This document shows positions 28,001 to 38,765 of a stretch of DNA of 64,000 nt, one piece after another. Made by a program: the position numbers and the translations under genes. Position 1 is the stretch's first letter. Every line of letters starts with the position of its first letter. The DNA is taken from the NCBI RefSeq assembly GCF_037975245.1, contig NC_092570.1:1302501-1366500 (forward strand), read 5' to 3'. The notes beneath the pieces were generated by a model. The model saw nothing but the letters and a program-made list of their open reading frames with translations, was not told where the DNA came from and ran no database searches. Source of the DNA: Apostichopus japonicus (lineage: Eukaryota > Echinodermata > Holothuroidea > Aspidochirotida > Stichopodidae).

Positions 28001-31000
28001 CAGTCTTCCATATCAAGCAGGAACACTTAAATGAGGTAGAAAAAAAGAACAGAAAAGATTTTGCATTGACCGGGAATCGAACCCGGGCCTCCCGCGTGGC
28101 AGGCGAGAATTCTACCACTGAACCATCAATGCTGCATACATAATTTACTAAATCTTTTTCTTAAGTTCATTAATTTCGTTGTTTAATGGCGTTTGTAAGT
28201 TATTTCTATTTGTGAAGCAATCATTTTCTTTTTAATCTAATTTGACAATAATAGACCATTTAAAAAAGGAGCAAGAAGAATTATAAGATTTTTACTCTGG
28301 AAAAAATATCGAAAAGTAACAGCTTACCCTAGCAGCAATTTTGAAATCAAGGCACCATTTACAACGTTCTTGACATCAAATCCCATCAGACAGGATGTTG
28401 TTGTTGTCGTAGTCACAGCTGTGTATAGTTTTCAGACGGGAACGAATGTAACTCTCCAGAGGTCAACCAATTGACCTATCCATCTGTTATCTGAGTATGG
28501 TAATCCGATTCTGGTTGTTCAAGTCGTGTTTATTCAATGCCAAATGGCTCATCTTTTTGGCCTTCAATTTTTAGATAACATTTCCATTGTCGGTGTATGA
28601 TGAATTGCAATATAAAGTTAAGCGTCGCAACAACAGACTGAGGGTAAGGAAGGGGGGGGGGGTTAGGTGTTCATTTCTTTGTGTGAGGGTGACTAAGGGG
28701 AAAATACAAGGTTCTATCAACTAAGCCTACGTATATAGTGCGATGCTTTTGTAAACCCATTTCGAAGCTGAAACCTATCCGAAAGGTGCCTCGGAAAGTA
28801 TTTTTACTGCTTCGAGGAATTTTACCATATACCCCTTTTTTTTGGATCTGGCATATTAGCCTCATGTACCTTTGTTTTGAAAATAATCCAGGCAAGATAT
28901 ACCGTACTCACAAGTGATAGTAAATGTTGCGTCTTCACCGGGGCTTTACTATACTAACACAACTATAAGTATAAGAGAGAACACATACACGTGTGGTCTG
29001 CTTGGAGTTCACATGTGAACTGATGTATTATATGCACAGTCAAAGTAACGTAAAAGGAATGGTGACATGGACATATTCTGCAAATTAGAACTATGTTAAT
29101 ACACCACAGTAAACATCGTACAGACGTGATTACTGAGCAAACATAAACTAGATGGAAAACTTTCTTCGCATACAGCGGAGCTTTCGTAAAGGCATCCATA
29201 CCGTACTGGGGTGGGGCCACTCGGGGCGATGCTCACGATAGCCTGCAGGGTAGTGTATACCTTTAAAGTGCTTAAGTACGTATATTGATTTTACAGTATG
29301 GGGAGTGGGTGGTGTTGGGGATTCAGAGGCGATTGCCCTTTCCTATACCTACAGTGATCACTAATCGACACTGCATGGTTGACGTACGCGATGTCTCCAA
29401 ATTTGCGAAGGTTGAGTGAAAAGGAGATGGGAGTACCGAAATATATGACTGGATATCACCGAGGAAGGGTCGGGGAGAAGGGATGGCGTTAGAGTGGATG
29501 TAAACGGACATGAAACAACCCCATCCCGCTCCAAACATGTTCCATGCCCCACAAGGCCACGGGGCGTAAACGTTGTAATATCATACCTTGTTTTTCTGAA
29601 TTAATTAAAAGTTTATATCATTACTGAGCAAATTGTTCAGAAACATTTATTAATGATGACCATTATTCTGTATCACGTTGTTTTTATCAGGGTTTCTGAG
29701 CAGTGCATCTTCCGAATCACCTGGTAATTATGGCCTAATGGATCAAATCGCGGCCCTTCAGTGGGTCCAGGATAACATTGCCTCTTTTCACGGGGACCCT
29801 GGCAGAGTGACCCTCATGGGAGCTGGTACAGGCGGCGCATGCGCCGGTCTTCTAATGCTTTCCAACAAAACTGAAGGTAGAAAAAAATACCGTTTTATTT
29901 GTCTTTTATATAAAATATGAAGGTTTTATTAGAGAATAATGTACTACGTTTAAAAGGGAGCATATATCGCTTTCCTTAAACCTTGCCTTCGTGAGTTTAT
30001 AGATGCACGTTGCAGGGGGCGCATCCGGGATACTCAAAAGGAGGGGGTATACTGAGGTCGCTAATGCAGAATGCCATGCAGCGGAACTGGGTGTCCTCTA
30101 GAAAAAACAATCAATAGACCTGGTATACTTAGGCCATAAATTGTGTTAAGGACGATTTTTCATTTGTTTTCCTTTGTGTGGAGAGGGGCGGGGTGGGGGG
30201 GAGGGGGGGGGGGTGTGAGAAGAAAGGAGAAAACACACACATGGCCTGCGTGGACATTATTGTCATCAGGACATTCATTCGGCGAAGTTAGTTCTACGTT
30301 TGTATCTTTGCGTATAAAATGAGACTTTATTTGAATTTTTCAAGCAACTTTCATTTACCGACCGATGTATAATACTTGTATAGATGTGTATGCCTGCTTG
30401 GATATCAGCAGTGGACGATGTGGATGCACCTAGAATTTTTGAGCTACGATGTTTTTTGATAATTAAATTAATTGAGATAATTAAACGGTTAATAACTCGC
30501 TAAAGGGTATCCATATTATTCAGGAAAAACGTTACATAGCCTCATTGTCAGATAACGACTCAATGGTTCAGAATATACACTGTATATCTTCATCACAAGA
30601 GATTGAAATAAAGTTTGATGAATTGAACTACAACAACGTAAAATACAACTTAAAAGTCCTTCTTTACATAAAATAATTGTCTATATATTTACTTAATTAT
30701 ATCTGCTAAATTTAAACTTATTAAAAGAAACCAAGATTTTTTTTCCCAGCCGCGCAGTCAGAAGTGTCGATGAATTTGGTTGAAATTAAATTTTAGCTTG
30801 AAATAATTGCCACTTACCTCAGTGAACATTAAGTAGGTATGGAGACATGTTTTATGTTTTATGTGTAATACGCCACCGATGCGTAAAATTGATTGGCTGT
30901 TATGTATTGTATGATAACTTCATAATATTGTTACATAGTCTACAGTAGAACCCTCGACCTGAAAGTTGTTGTGTAAAGTAGGCCTAAAATCAGAACGAGT

Positions 31001-34000
31001 AAAATATTGGACATAAAAACTCGATCGTTCGTCAGTTTATCTCGGTCTTGGTTAATGTTGTGCATGATGTAATAAACAGACATTCAATGAAGGTTGGTTG
31101 TCTGCAGTGTTTGAAAGATCCCATCTCCAGACGTTAGCAAATACATGAACATAAAATATAATAAAAATATATAAATATTTTTTTATAGCGAGGTTGCTCC
31201 ACCGGCACCTCAACGGATCTTTGAAAACTTGAATAATCCGTGACTTGGTCACACTTATACATCAACCCTTATGCTATAGACTCTTACATGTACTTTTGTG
31301 TCATATATGTAACTTTATGCATACAATAAACAGAGATAAATATAGTTTAAAATGTTCCAAAGAGTAGATCGGATTTCGTTCAAAGTACAATTTCACTATA
31401 TTATTACACGAGAATTAAGCTGATGTTGTCAAAATGAAACCTAATTATTTGGAACCTATAAAACATGAATATGAAATGTATCACGTGGTACGTAATTCTG
31501 TGAAATAAACATTACGACAATATAATAAGAGCTTATAATGTGAACAATTTTATATCTGAGAAAATGTAACCTTGAAATAAAATACCTCAGTCAGAGGTGT
31601 ATCCAGGGACTTAAAAAAGCAAGGGATATGGCCCAGAGGTCGTTGAAGCGAACTCCAGTGTACAGGTTCGCCCCTACCACCCCCCCCCCCCAGAAGAAAA
31701 GAATAATAATAACCGTGAAATGATACATTCTAAGACATATTTAGGATTATACATTAGGTCTATAAATAAGTTTACACAAGGTTATGTTAATAACTACTTT
31801 TATTATTTTTTTTTCTCTACGGGCTTGATGGTGGGGGGGGGTGCATCCCACACCCCCTAGATCCATGCTTGTTAGTGGTAGAATAAAGAATTTCAAAACA
31901 AAAATATTGTGTTTTTATGAAAGAAGACTTCACACCTTCAAAGTAGGCCTATACCTTACACACTTTGCAAATGTTCTTCAGATATTATGTTTCATATACC
32001 TCTATAGTCCATATATACCCCCAAAGATACCGTAATGCAAGCGCTATATATATAGTACATTCCTATACTGACACTTCATTAATAAACAATAAAGTATTTA
32101 CCATAACTACATAATTATAACCGCAAATAACGTCTTCAAACCATGGTAATTAGGAATATATACAACTCATAAACACAATCGGATCATTCATTAATATGTA
32201 ATATTGTAAGTTTCTATATATAGTGCATATAGTCATGTATGTATAGCTTTACATTAAGACCGTACACTATAAATGATTTTAAAAAAAAATGCAGATAAAT
32301 GTCATCTCTGTAATTCACTTCAATAATTATTTAATAGAACATGCTCCTAAATTGGTCCATAACAAGTACTCGATGCAAGTACTTGAAATGATTTTCTATT
32401 ATACGACTTTGATCAAATTTAATTACAATTTTACTGATTTACTTTTCTCTATACAATTCTTTTCATTTGACAGGATTATTCACTCAAGTAATATCTCACA
32501 GTGGCGCCCCTCTTTCCCCTTGGGTGGTGAAAAAGAATCCCATCGGGTTTTATAACATGATTACGAGGGATATTAACTGTCAACTCGTTAATTCGGAATC
32601 CACCATGGACTGTCTCCGAAACGTCTCATATCAGACATTTCTAGATCTCGACGTTCCCACACCGCTTTATTCATACTCTTTCGGTCCCGTCGTTGATGGG
32701 AACATAGTTGAAGACGATCCTGCCAAATTAATCCAGAAAGTCACCGAGGGGCAGAGAAATATCACAACCAAGGCTTACCTGACTGGAATGACGAAAAATG
32801 AAGGATTTCGGTATCTCAGTAGCAGCGTCGATATCGTCGGACGCATTGAGCAGAACGTTTACGAACAGACCTTGCATGGGTTTGTACAGAACAACTTTGG
32901 CAGTAACAGAATTGCAAGGTATGCAATGAACTACACGTTAATTCGCCTTATTTCGCGTTTGTTTAAACCATTTTATTAATAACTTTAATCCTAAATTTAA
33001 GGATATATTCGCAAGAAATTTCCACGATCAAAAGAGTGCATTTCAATTACATGTATCCTCTATAAACAAGAATATTTCCTATGGATATGAGCGAGTGGGG
33101 TCGTGAGGTTGTGGATAAATTGTGTGTTTGATTATTTGTTTGGTTATTATCAAAATAAGGCGTAATTAGGTCGCTTTTCTACATCCTACAGAAAGTGAAT
33201 TAACATGAACAATAGAACATGTACATCCTTCGCATAATTAAATCTCAAAAAAAGTACGTTTCCTATCGATATTGTCTATTGAGGGTGTAACATGGGTGTT
33301 TGATTGGATAGAGCAATATGTTTCATTAATGAATTATGCAAACTATAGCAAGTTCCCTAAAGGCATATATTTTTGTGACATGAGTACGCCGACATAGAAA
33401 TCGAACCATTGACGCGGGGTGGGGGAAGGTGGGGGGGGGGGCATGGGCCCACACCCTTTCGCGGTTGATGGAATGGTTCAGTCAGGGGTTGTTTGTATTC
33501 TGCTGGGGTAGATTGCACACTCCACACATGTTCTCAATCGTTTTACTATTGGGGTTATAAGAGACACTATACATATGGGCGCTCCGATGGGGGGTGCGGC
33601 CCTATATGGATACCTTTTAATATGACGTCATTCTTTTAATTTTGCATACCTTTGCATATTCTCTTTCGTTTTATTAGTGGGGTTATAAGAGACACTATTT
33701 CATACGAGTACACCGACTGGGGGTCCGGCCCTATGAATTCATATACTATGACGTCATCATTGCAAGACATCATCACAGATCATCAGTGGGTCACACCTGC
33801 CGTACAGACTCTCAAACAACTCGATAAAGCAAAGATGACGTCATACTTTTACCTCTTTACACATAGACCAAGGGGAAGCCCAAATCCCCGATGGGCAGGT
33901 ATGTATTTTTAATGGTTAGTTATATATGAGTATATAAAGACACATTATCCGTTAAGAATTATATGGGTGTAGTTACTGAGGTTTGACTCATGGGGGGGGG

Positions 34001-36422
34001 GGCATGATCCAACATTTTGAGATCAACTCACCGTTCCTTGGTAAAACCATGACTACACCACGCATTGCTTGCAAAGGCGAGGTGTCATCTAGAATTCCTT
34101 AACACCATTTCCGAAGTGAGCATGACGTCATATGTACTGTACATGTATGACTCTAAAGGCAATCACAATATAATGTACATATCACGTGTGTATTATAGAA
34201 GCCGTACAGCCTGCACGAGCATGTCGTGGAAACGTCTATGTCTCTGAAAAGCACTCCACAAGTTATTGTGTTTATATATGTTTAAACTATTACGTAACAA
34301 AATGATCAACAAATCATCAATTTTGGAATATTTAGTCCATCTCCTATAGGAAGATAGTAGGCCTAACGTGATTATTATATATACGTCAACTTGGTTATAA
34401 CCTCTGTGATCCGTATATATACCTCTTAACGAATACTTTATGGTATAGTGAATTCGTAGCCTTTTAAACCCATTAAGCTGTCTTGAATGAATGATTTTAA
34501 TGAATATGTTAATAAACAAATGATAACTGTATATGTTATAGCAATAATTAAGTAGTATTGCTATAATAACATCGGCCATCACCATCCTCATTCTTGAAAA
34601 GCATAATACATTATAGAATCAGAAATATATCGTGTGCTAACAGCGAAATGGCGGGATCTACGATCATCATTAATCGATATGCATCCCCATGGTGAATGAT
34701 TAGTTATTGTACTTCATATAGCCTATACTCGGTTTATGAAATATAGCTAAGCAAATTAAATGCATGACATTTCAGTTATTTCGTGTATACCCCTTTTTTA
34801 AAGTTACCCTAGCTCTGCCTTTGTATTTCTATAGGTCCTGTTCATTTAGAGGAGTTACCTTTTGTCTTCGGTGCACCTCTTCTTTCAACACCTCTGGGAG
34901 TATTCAAAAGTAACTATACGAAAGCAGATTCTCACATTAGCCTGGCGTTAATGACCTACTGGACAAACTTCATCAAGACAGGGTACGTATAATCTTTTCC
35001 TGATTTGTTTTCCCCATTTCAGATGTCCCCCCCCCCCCCCTTTTGCTCATATATGTTCGATATCTCCACTTCGTCAAATCTGAACCAAAGAAATGAAGTA
35101 TACTGGGTCATAAGAACTGCCCTCTCTCAAGTCAAAGTTATGGTCACTCGTGCGCAGACTTGAACAACTATTTTAATGCCACCCACAAATCACAATAAGA
35201 CACTTTCTTGTGTATCATTGAGACATTCAATTGCCTAACTCAACACTCATCAATATCAGTGAACAATGATTGGAAAGTCATAACCAGGAAAATCTAAGGA
35301 TAATCCTGGAACCCTGAAATTTATATCGTTACTGCTAACCTGTAAAGTTTTCTGCATAACGAAAAGACTTCCATGCGCGCACGATGTTATACATTTTGAG
35401 CACAGTGATTGCTATTCATAATATAGTACAAGATGTGTATTATACGTTGCGAAAATCGGGCACTTTCTGATATGTGGACTGGTACGGGCGGAGTGAGTGA
35501 GCCGGGGCTGGCCTGCAAGGGCGTAGCCGGAGATAGGATGGAATTGGAGATATTGTAAGGAAGGAAAAAAGTGGGAACTTCTCAAACAGACAATTAACCG
35601 GATTCTAAATAGTATAACTTCCGTAATGATAATTTACAACACAAATCATGATCCATTTTTGTCTTCATTTTGTCTCCTAGAAATCCAAATCTTCCAACAT
35701 CACAAGCTTCTACAGATTTTCATCGCCACTTTGGACCCAGCTTTGAATATGAAAATAGTGACAGGTGGCCAGCGTATACTAACACACATCAAAATATTGT
35801 CTACTTGACTTCCAAGCCAAGAATTCGAGATTTTTATCGGGTACACGAAATTTCACTTTGGGAACATCTGATTCCCCAATTGGAGTCAAAGTTGAGTATT
35901 GACGAGCCGACGTCAAGAATCCCTCTTGATACAAACACCAGAGATACAACGACACCCGGAACACGCCAATCCACTTTGACGGATTCGAATTTATATTTGC
36001 ATATTTCGACACAACCAGCCATTACGGACTATGGGACCACCACAGTTAGCGCGGGAATTATTAACAATACACATAGACATGGCTATAAAATAGAACTAAG
36101 CATAGTACTCGCTGCAGGTGGGTTACTCTTATTAATCAACCTTATCATTCTTGGTGTCATTTATTACCTTCGAGATAGAAAGAAAATGGAATCCAGGTTA
36201 GCCGCGAAATATTTGGCACACTTAGAAGAAATCAAAAAGAAGAAAGCTAACGGACGAGGTTTTATGCAGACGACACCAGACAGCGGTATCGGTTTCGCGA
36301 CATTACTAAACGCACAGAACGGGAAGGGTGCCAATAGCACGATTGGAACAGGCAGCCACCAGTCCTCTAGAGATGGCACGATAAGAATCAATGAAGATGG
36401 AGATATTGAATTTGAAGTATGA
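12701..36422 (+). CDS. NLGN: Neuroligin-like cholinesterase-domain adhesion receptor, 7 coding exons, 776 aa
   Basis: Exons at 12701-13139, 26576-26725, 29691-29876, 32474-32918, 33678-33898, 34835-34982 and 35681-36422 join in matching phases to 2,331 nt with one stop. The product is a type I membrane protein: signal peptide (about 1-35), an alpha/beta-hydrolase ectodomain, a Ser/Thr-rich stalk, one membrane helix (about 669-693) and an 83-residue cytoplasmic tail. The nucleophile elbow reads GAGTG (240-244), so Gly242 replaces the catalytic serine as in neuroligins. The oxyanion HGG is HGD (161-163). The acid Glu368 and His484 positions remain. TDHQWV, SWDD and KPRIRDFYR match neuroligin signatures. 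Known neuroligins bind neurexins at synapses; that role is inferred here. Which neuroligin paralogue this is cannot be said, and glutactin- or gliotactin-like relatives are the main alternative. Confidence 0.9.
14319..14554. repeat. (TA)n microsatellite, about 235 bp
   Basis: TA repeats are interrupted by TACATA, TAAATA and TATTTATA. It is the longest TA array in the window. Confidence 0.96.
19752..19940 (+). mobile_element. Family A element, partial copy 2
   Basis: It shares GTCGTTGAAGCCGAC, a G-rich centre, GCATTCTGAGGCACATTCAGAC and TTTATAATAAGG with the other family A copies. Clear inverted termini are not visible, so it is probably truncated. Confidence 0.55.
19989..20280. repeat. Degenerate tandem repeat around TTCACATATCGATAAAT
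   Basis: The motif TTCACATATCGATAAAT or close variants (ATATCTATAAAT, ATATCTGTGAATT) occurs at least six times at uneven spacing of about 40-65 bases. It looks like an old decayed minisatellite. Confidence 0.6.
22540..22925. repeat. Tandem repeat, period about 90-96 bp
   Basis: The phrase ACTCTCAATTAACAAGCATA recurs near 22588, 22639, 22735 and 22828. It is followed by AACATGTTAAGGGTGA, a GAGGCTTGATATAGTGAGG block and CCATATCAAAGA. Three longer units and one short unit are recognisable. Confidence 0.8.
24610..24654. repeat. (TA)n microsatellite
   Basis: A 45-bp uninterrupted alternating AT tract. Confidence 0.95.
24959..25037. repeat. (TA)n microsatellite
   Basis: A 79-bp uninterrupted alternating AT tract. 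Open frames on both strands through it are repeat artefacts. Confidence 0.95.
26576..26725 (+). CDS. NLGN: Neuroligin-like exon 2 (aa 147-196)
   Basis: Bounded by acceptor TGCAG and donor CTAG|GTAAGT, phase 1 in and out. It encodes the oxyanion region [12 protein letters not shown], where HGG has become HGD, and the strand [14 protein letters not shown] typical of the esterase/neuroligin fold. Confidence 0.93.
27604..27683 (+). repeat. G-rich imperfect repeat with quadruplex potential
   Basis: Repeats of GGGGAGG and GGCAGGG give more than four closely spaced runs of three or more G on the plus strand. Four-stranded folding is an inference from this pattern only. Confidence 0.6.
27750..27990 (+). 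mobile_element. Family A element, copy 3
   Basis: It has GGTCTTTGAAACCAACTCC, CATGTAGAGG, a poly-C run, GCATTCTAACGCATATTTAG and AAGGTTGTACTGATAACTA, matching the other copies in order. The boundaries are approximate. Confidence 0.6.
28062..28132 (-). tRNA. tRNA-Gly (anticodon GCC)
   Basis: The 71-nt minus-strand sequence starts GCATTGATGGTTCAGTGGTA and ends TCAATGC plus discriminator A, so the 7-bp acceptor stem pairs perfectly. The anticodon loop CTGCCAC places GCC at 28098-28100, and the T arm carries GGTTCGATTCC. A T4 run for RNA polymerase III termination follows at 28054-28057. It lies antisense inside intron 2 of the neuroligin-like gene. No intron and no mismatched stem is visible, so it looks functional. 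No SINE body is attached. Confidence 0.96.
29691..29876 (+). CDS. NLGN: Neuroligin-like exon 3 (aa 197-258)
   Basis: Acceptor TTATCAG and donor GAAG|GTAG, phase 1 in and out. It encodes [20 protein letters not shown], then [20 protein letters not shown]. In active esterases the elbow is GESAG; here it is GAGTG, so the nucleophile is lost. The donor GTAGAA is weaker than its neighbours. Asn255 (NKT) is a possible glycosylation site. Confidence 0.93.
29877..32473 (+). other. Neuroligin-like intron 3
   Basis: AT-rich with a poly-G run near 30200 and a full family A element. No exon is missing: exon 3 ends at SNKTEG and exon 4 resumes at [10 protein letters not shown], which are contiguous in neuroligins. 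Confidence 0.7.
31590..31880 (+). mobile_element. Family A element, copy 4 (about 291 bp)
   Basis: It begins CAGAGGTGTATCCAGGG and ends CCCTAGATCCATGCTTG, an imperfect inverted-repeat pair. Its length is almost identical to copy 1. Inside are a poly-C run, GGTCGTTGAAGC, ACATTCTAAGACATATTTAGG, AGGTCTATAAATAAG and a second poly-G run. It is non-coding. Confidence 0.7.
32474..32918 (+). CDS. NLGN: Neuroligin-like exon 4 (aa 259-406)
   Basis: Acceptor TTTGACAG, donor AAG|GTATGC, phase 1 in and 2 out. It encodes [17 protein letters not shown], the cysteine pair Cys294/Cys305 in the place of the neuroligin C..ECLR disulphide, [12 protein letters not shown], and GMTKNEGF with Glu368 at the esterase acid position. 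Asn308 and Asn354 fit N-glycosylation sequons. Confidence 0.93.
32919..33677 (+). other. Neuroligin-like intron 4
   Basis: A 759-bp intron with a poly-G segment near 33420-33440 and, at its 3' end, a decayed copy of the start of exon 5 listed separately. Confidence 0.8.
33541..33633 (+). pseudogene. Decayed partial duplicate of neuroligin-like exon 5
   Basis: GGGGTTATAAGAGACACTAT at 33551-33570 is repeated exactly at 33679-33698, 128 bp downstream, in exon 5. The similarity extends upstream into the polypyrimidine tract (TCGTTTTA) and downstream through GGGG..CGGCCCTAT to TATGACGTCAT. In this copy the acceptor AG has become TT (CTATT for TTAGT), indels change the frame, and an in-frame TGA follows. 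It therefore cannot be spliced or translated like exon 5. Confidence 0.85.
33678..33898 (+). CDS. NLGN: Neuroligin-like exon 5 (aa 407-480)
   Basis: Acceptor TTATTAG, donor GCAG|GTATGT, phase 2 in and 1 out. It encodes the helix-rich part ending [12 protein letters not shown], close to the neuroligin FTDHQWVAPA, and YFYLFTHRP...WAG. The cysteine that many neuroligins have near the end of this region is absent. Confidence 0.93.
33899..34834 (+). other. Neuroligin-like intron 5
   Basis: A 936-bp intron with a short poly-G run near 33993 and a CRE palindrome TGACGTCA at 34133-34140. No exon was seen on either strand. Confidence 0.75.
34835..34982 (+). CDS. NLGN: Neuroligin-like exon 6 (aa 481-529)
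   Basis: Acceptor TCTATAG, donor ACAGG|GTACGT, phase 1 in and 2 out. It is too short to stand out as an open frame. It reads [17 protein letters not shown], with His484 at the catalytic histidine position, and ends [11 protein letters not shown], which matches esterase and neuroligin C-terminal helices. Asn507 (NYT) is a sequon. Confidence 0.9.
34983..35680 (+). other. Neuroligin-like intron 6
   Basis: A 698-bp intron with a 14-base C run near 35027. Nothing else was recognised. Confidence 0.75.
35681..36422 (+). CDS. NLGN: Neuroligin-like exon 7: stalk, membrane segment, tail (aa 530-776)
   Basis: Acceptor GTCTCCTAG, phase 2 in, stop TGA at 36420-36422. It encodes the end of the esterase-like domain ([22 protein letters not shown]), a Thr/Ser/Pro-rich stalk of about 75 residues, the membrane helix ([20 protein letters not shown]), then a basic stop-transfer RDRKK. 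The tail ends [11 protein letters not shown]. That is a phi-x-phi C-terminus (class II PDZ-ligand type), unlike the class I T-R-V of vertebrate neuroligins. I see no gephyrin-binding motif like that of vertebrate neuroligins. Confidence 0.92.
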
Positions 36423-36878
36423 ATATCCATATCGCAGATGATATCGCATTTGAATATCACAGTTCGGTACATGTAGACCACATTCTATACTATCTGGAGT
36501 GAAATAGGAATCTGGAACAGATCATTCATGCAAAATCTTTCATCTTTTTTTCGCCATTATAACACTCCGAGACCCATGAGTGACGTCGTCAAGATCATGA
36601 TGACGTCAGAGGATCGGTAAAGAAAACAACTTTCGGACATGATCTAATAATAGCTTAATTATTTCACTCTCATGATTTTCCCTGGCCGGTTCTTCTTAAA
36701 AGGTGTTCGACTTGACTCTATGTGTAGGAGATGCCTTCGCTTGAGATTTTTAAAGAGTTGGTGTTAAAATTGGTCGTTATAATCAAGTGTTAAAACTTAA
36801 CCTTACAGTGACGGTTGACATATTGCATTGTTGCGTGAGCTTCGTCTTCGAGGACCAGCCTTTCCGTAACCTTTCGGA

Positions 36879-36893
36879 AATAAATCAAATAAA
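36879..36893 (+). promoter_or_regulatory. Two overlapping-range poly(A) signals for the neuroligin-like gene
   Basis: AATAAA occurs at 36879-36884 and 36888-36893, about 460 nt after the stop codon. They are the first such hexamers downstream on this strand that I noticed. Confidence 0.6.
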
Positions 36894-37569
36894 TTAAAGT
36901 TGCCGGCTCTCTCAGAGAAATTGCTCGCAAATTAGTCTGTAATGTCTGATTTTGTCATATATTACTGTTTGAATAATAGTTAGTATTAAACTAAATGGCA
37001 ACGTTCCATGGTAATATCGTGGTGTTCCATTCTTTAATAAGAAACAGTATGTATGGTGTATCATCCTATAAGGTAATTTATCTGAAGTGTGCAAAATTGT
37101 GTATTCATTCATATGTAGGTGAATGTAAAATATCAAACACAAAATGGTAAGAAAGAGTGTACATAACGAATTAGCTATGCACAGAACATGTTTTACAGAT
37201 TTAAATTGAATTTATATACATACATACATGTATAGGCTTATATGCAAGTAATATATATATATACACATGAAATAACTGTTAGCAAAAGTATATGCATAAT
37301 GAGTTTAATTTTGTTTAATTTATAACAATAAATATAAACCGATGGACATTGTTAGGAGCTGTACAAATTATATTAATCCAATAATTCCTGAACTTTTCGA
37401 ATTAATATATGAAGACAAAAAACTTCTTAACACGACTTATTTGACAAAGAATTCATTGTCATTTTCCGTCTGAAACTAGTTATAAAATACAGAGTATATA
37501 GGCTATAAATCTGTTAAACAATAATGCTGGGGGTGAGTACTGATATATGTTTACTGAAAGAAATTACAT

Positions 37570-37870
37570 CAGTGGTGCGCACAGGATTTCAGACAAAGGT
37601 GGGGTATAGTGTGTGTGTGGTGGTGGCGGTGGTGGTGTGGGGGAGGGGCATCCGAAAGTCCCCGACTGATGTAGATACAGGGTGTGGCCCTGGGTCGTTG
37701 AAGTCGATTCCTATTTAACGTGGGACGTATGAGGGTGCTCCCCAGGAAACTAATGACAGTTTCCACATCAAATTAGGTTTATAATTAAATATAAACGTAA
37801 GGTTGTGCTAATAAAATGTTCTCTTGTAAAATTTTGTAACAGTCGCGGGGTGGGGGATGGGTAAACATAT
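37570..37870 (+). mobile_element. Family A element, copy 5
   Basis: It starts CAGTGGTGCGCACAGGATTTC and contains GGGTCGTTGAAGTCGATTCC, TAGGTTTATAATTAAAT and AAGGTTGTGCTAATAA in the family order. It also carries a GTGGTGG-rich insertion. The right end is uncertain. Confidence 0.55.
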
Positions 37871-38596
37871 GGAGGGCTGGTCTTATTCTTGCCCGTCTGA
37901 AAACAATGTCAGACTGGCGTTCGGAATGGATCCCCCCCCCCCCCCTCGTGCGCATGCTACTATTGTACTATTTATATTTTTTGTGATATATTTCCATTTC
38001 TGCTATATAGCTCTAATAAATCAAAACCACATGTTCCCACCCTCTCCCCCACTTTGTAAATTCATTCCATAAATTGTATTAATCTTCGTTACCAAGTTAG
38101 TTGACCCGGAAGCGATACTTAAATTTATATATCCCTATTATCAACTATATATTTAGTGAATAAATCGAATTCAAATTTGCATGTTTTTTTTTTACTCTAC
38201 ACCAACGATATGATATGTGCTTGACATTTATGAGGTAATTTCATTTAATGTAAAGAATCGACATTTTATAGATCTCTTATAATTTAGTCCACAGTGACAA
38301 TTGACTACAAGTTTATGTTTTAACTTTGTTTCATCAATTTTAATTTTTTTTTTCATGTATCCTTGTATAATACAGTGCATTGTGTAATATACAATGAATA
38401 TCGTTTTTCATGAGAGACTCGGAGAATGAGATCATTTGAGTTTGATTTATTCGTACATGGTCAGACCTGAATGGGCGGGAGGAGGGGGGCGTCAAGTTGA
38501 TACAACCTCCAGGTCTGGAGTCAAATTTGGCTAAGTAAGAAAGTATACTAATTTTCACAGTGTAACGTCACCAGTGGTGTTCATTTTCTCTTCCAG

Positions 38597-38667
38597 TATT
38601 TCAGGGATGTTTTAAAATATAGGAACAACATCCAGGAGGGAAATGATGAAAGAGACATGGTCATTCT
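38597..38667 (+). CDS. Candidate exon of an unidentified gene
   Basis: A strong acceptor (CATTTTCTCTTCCAG) is followed by an open frame reading YFRDVLKYRNN and DERDMVI, whose composition looks coding-like. If the weak donor GTGCGG at 38668 is used, it ends in phase 2 and joins 38766-38883 in frame. No family was recognised and no upstream exons are established, so it may be chance. Confidence 0.25.
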
Positions 38668-38765
38668 GTGCGGTTGCAGTTTACAAATATATATATACAC
38701 GACACACTATATGGAATATACCGTTGCTATGCATGTAGCCTATACAACCATTTACAAAATTATAG

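Larger units (their letters stand above)
26726..29690 (+). other. Neuroligin-like intron 2
   Basis: It holds a poly-C run (26830), a G-rich tract (27604-27680), a family A element, the antisense tRNA-Gly gene and G-rich segments near 28655 and 29300. No protein-coding exon was seen. Confidence 0.7.
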
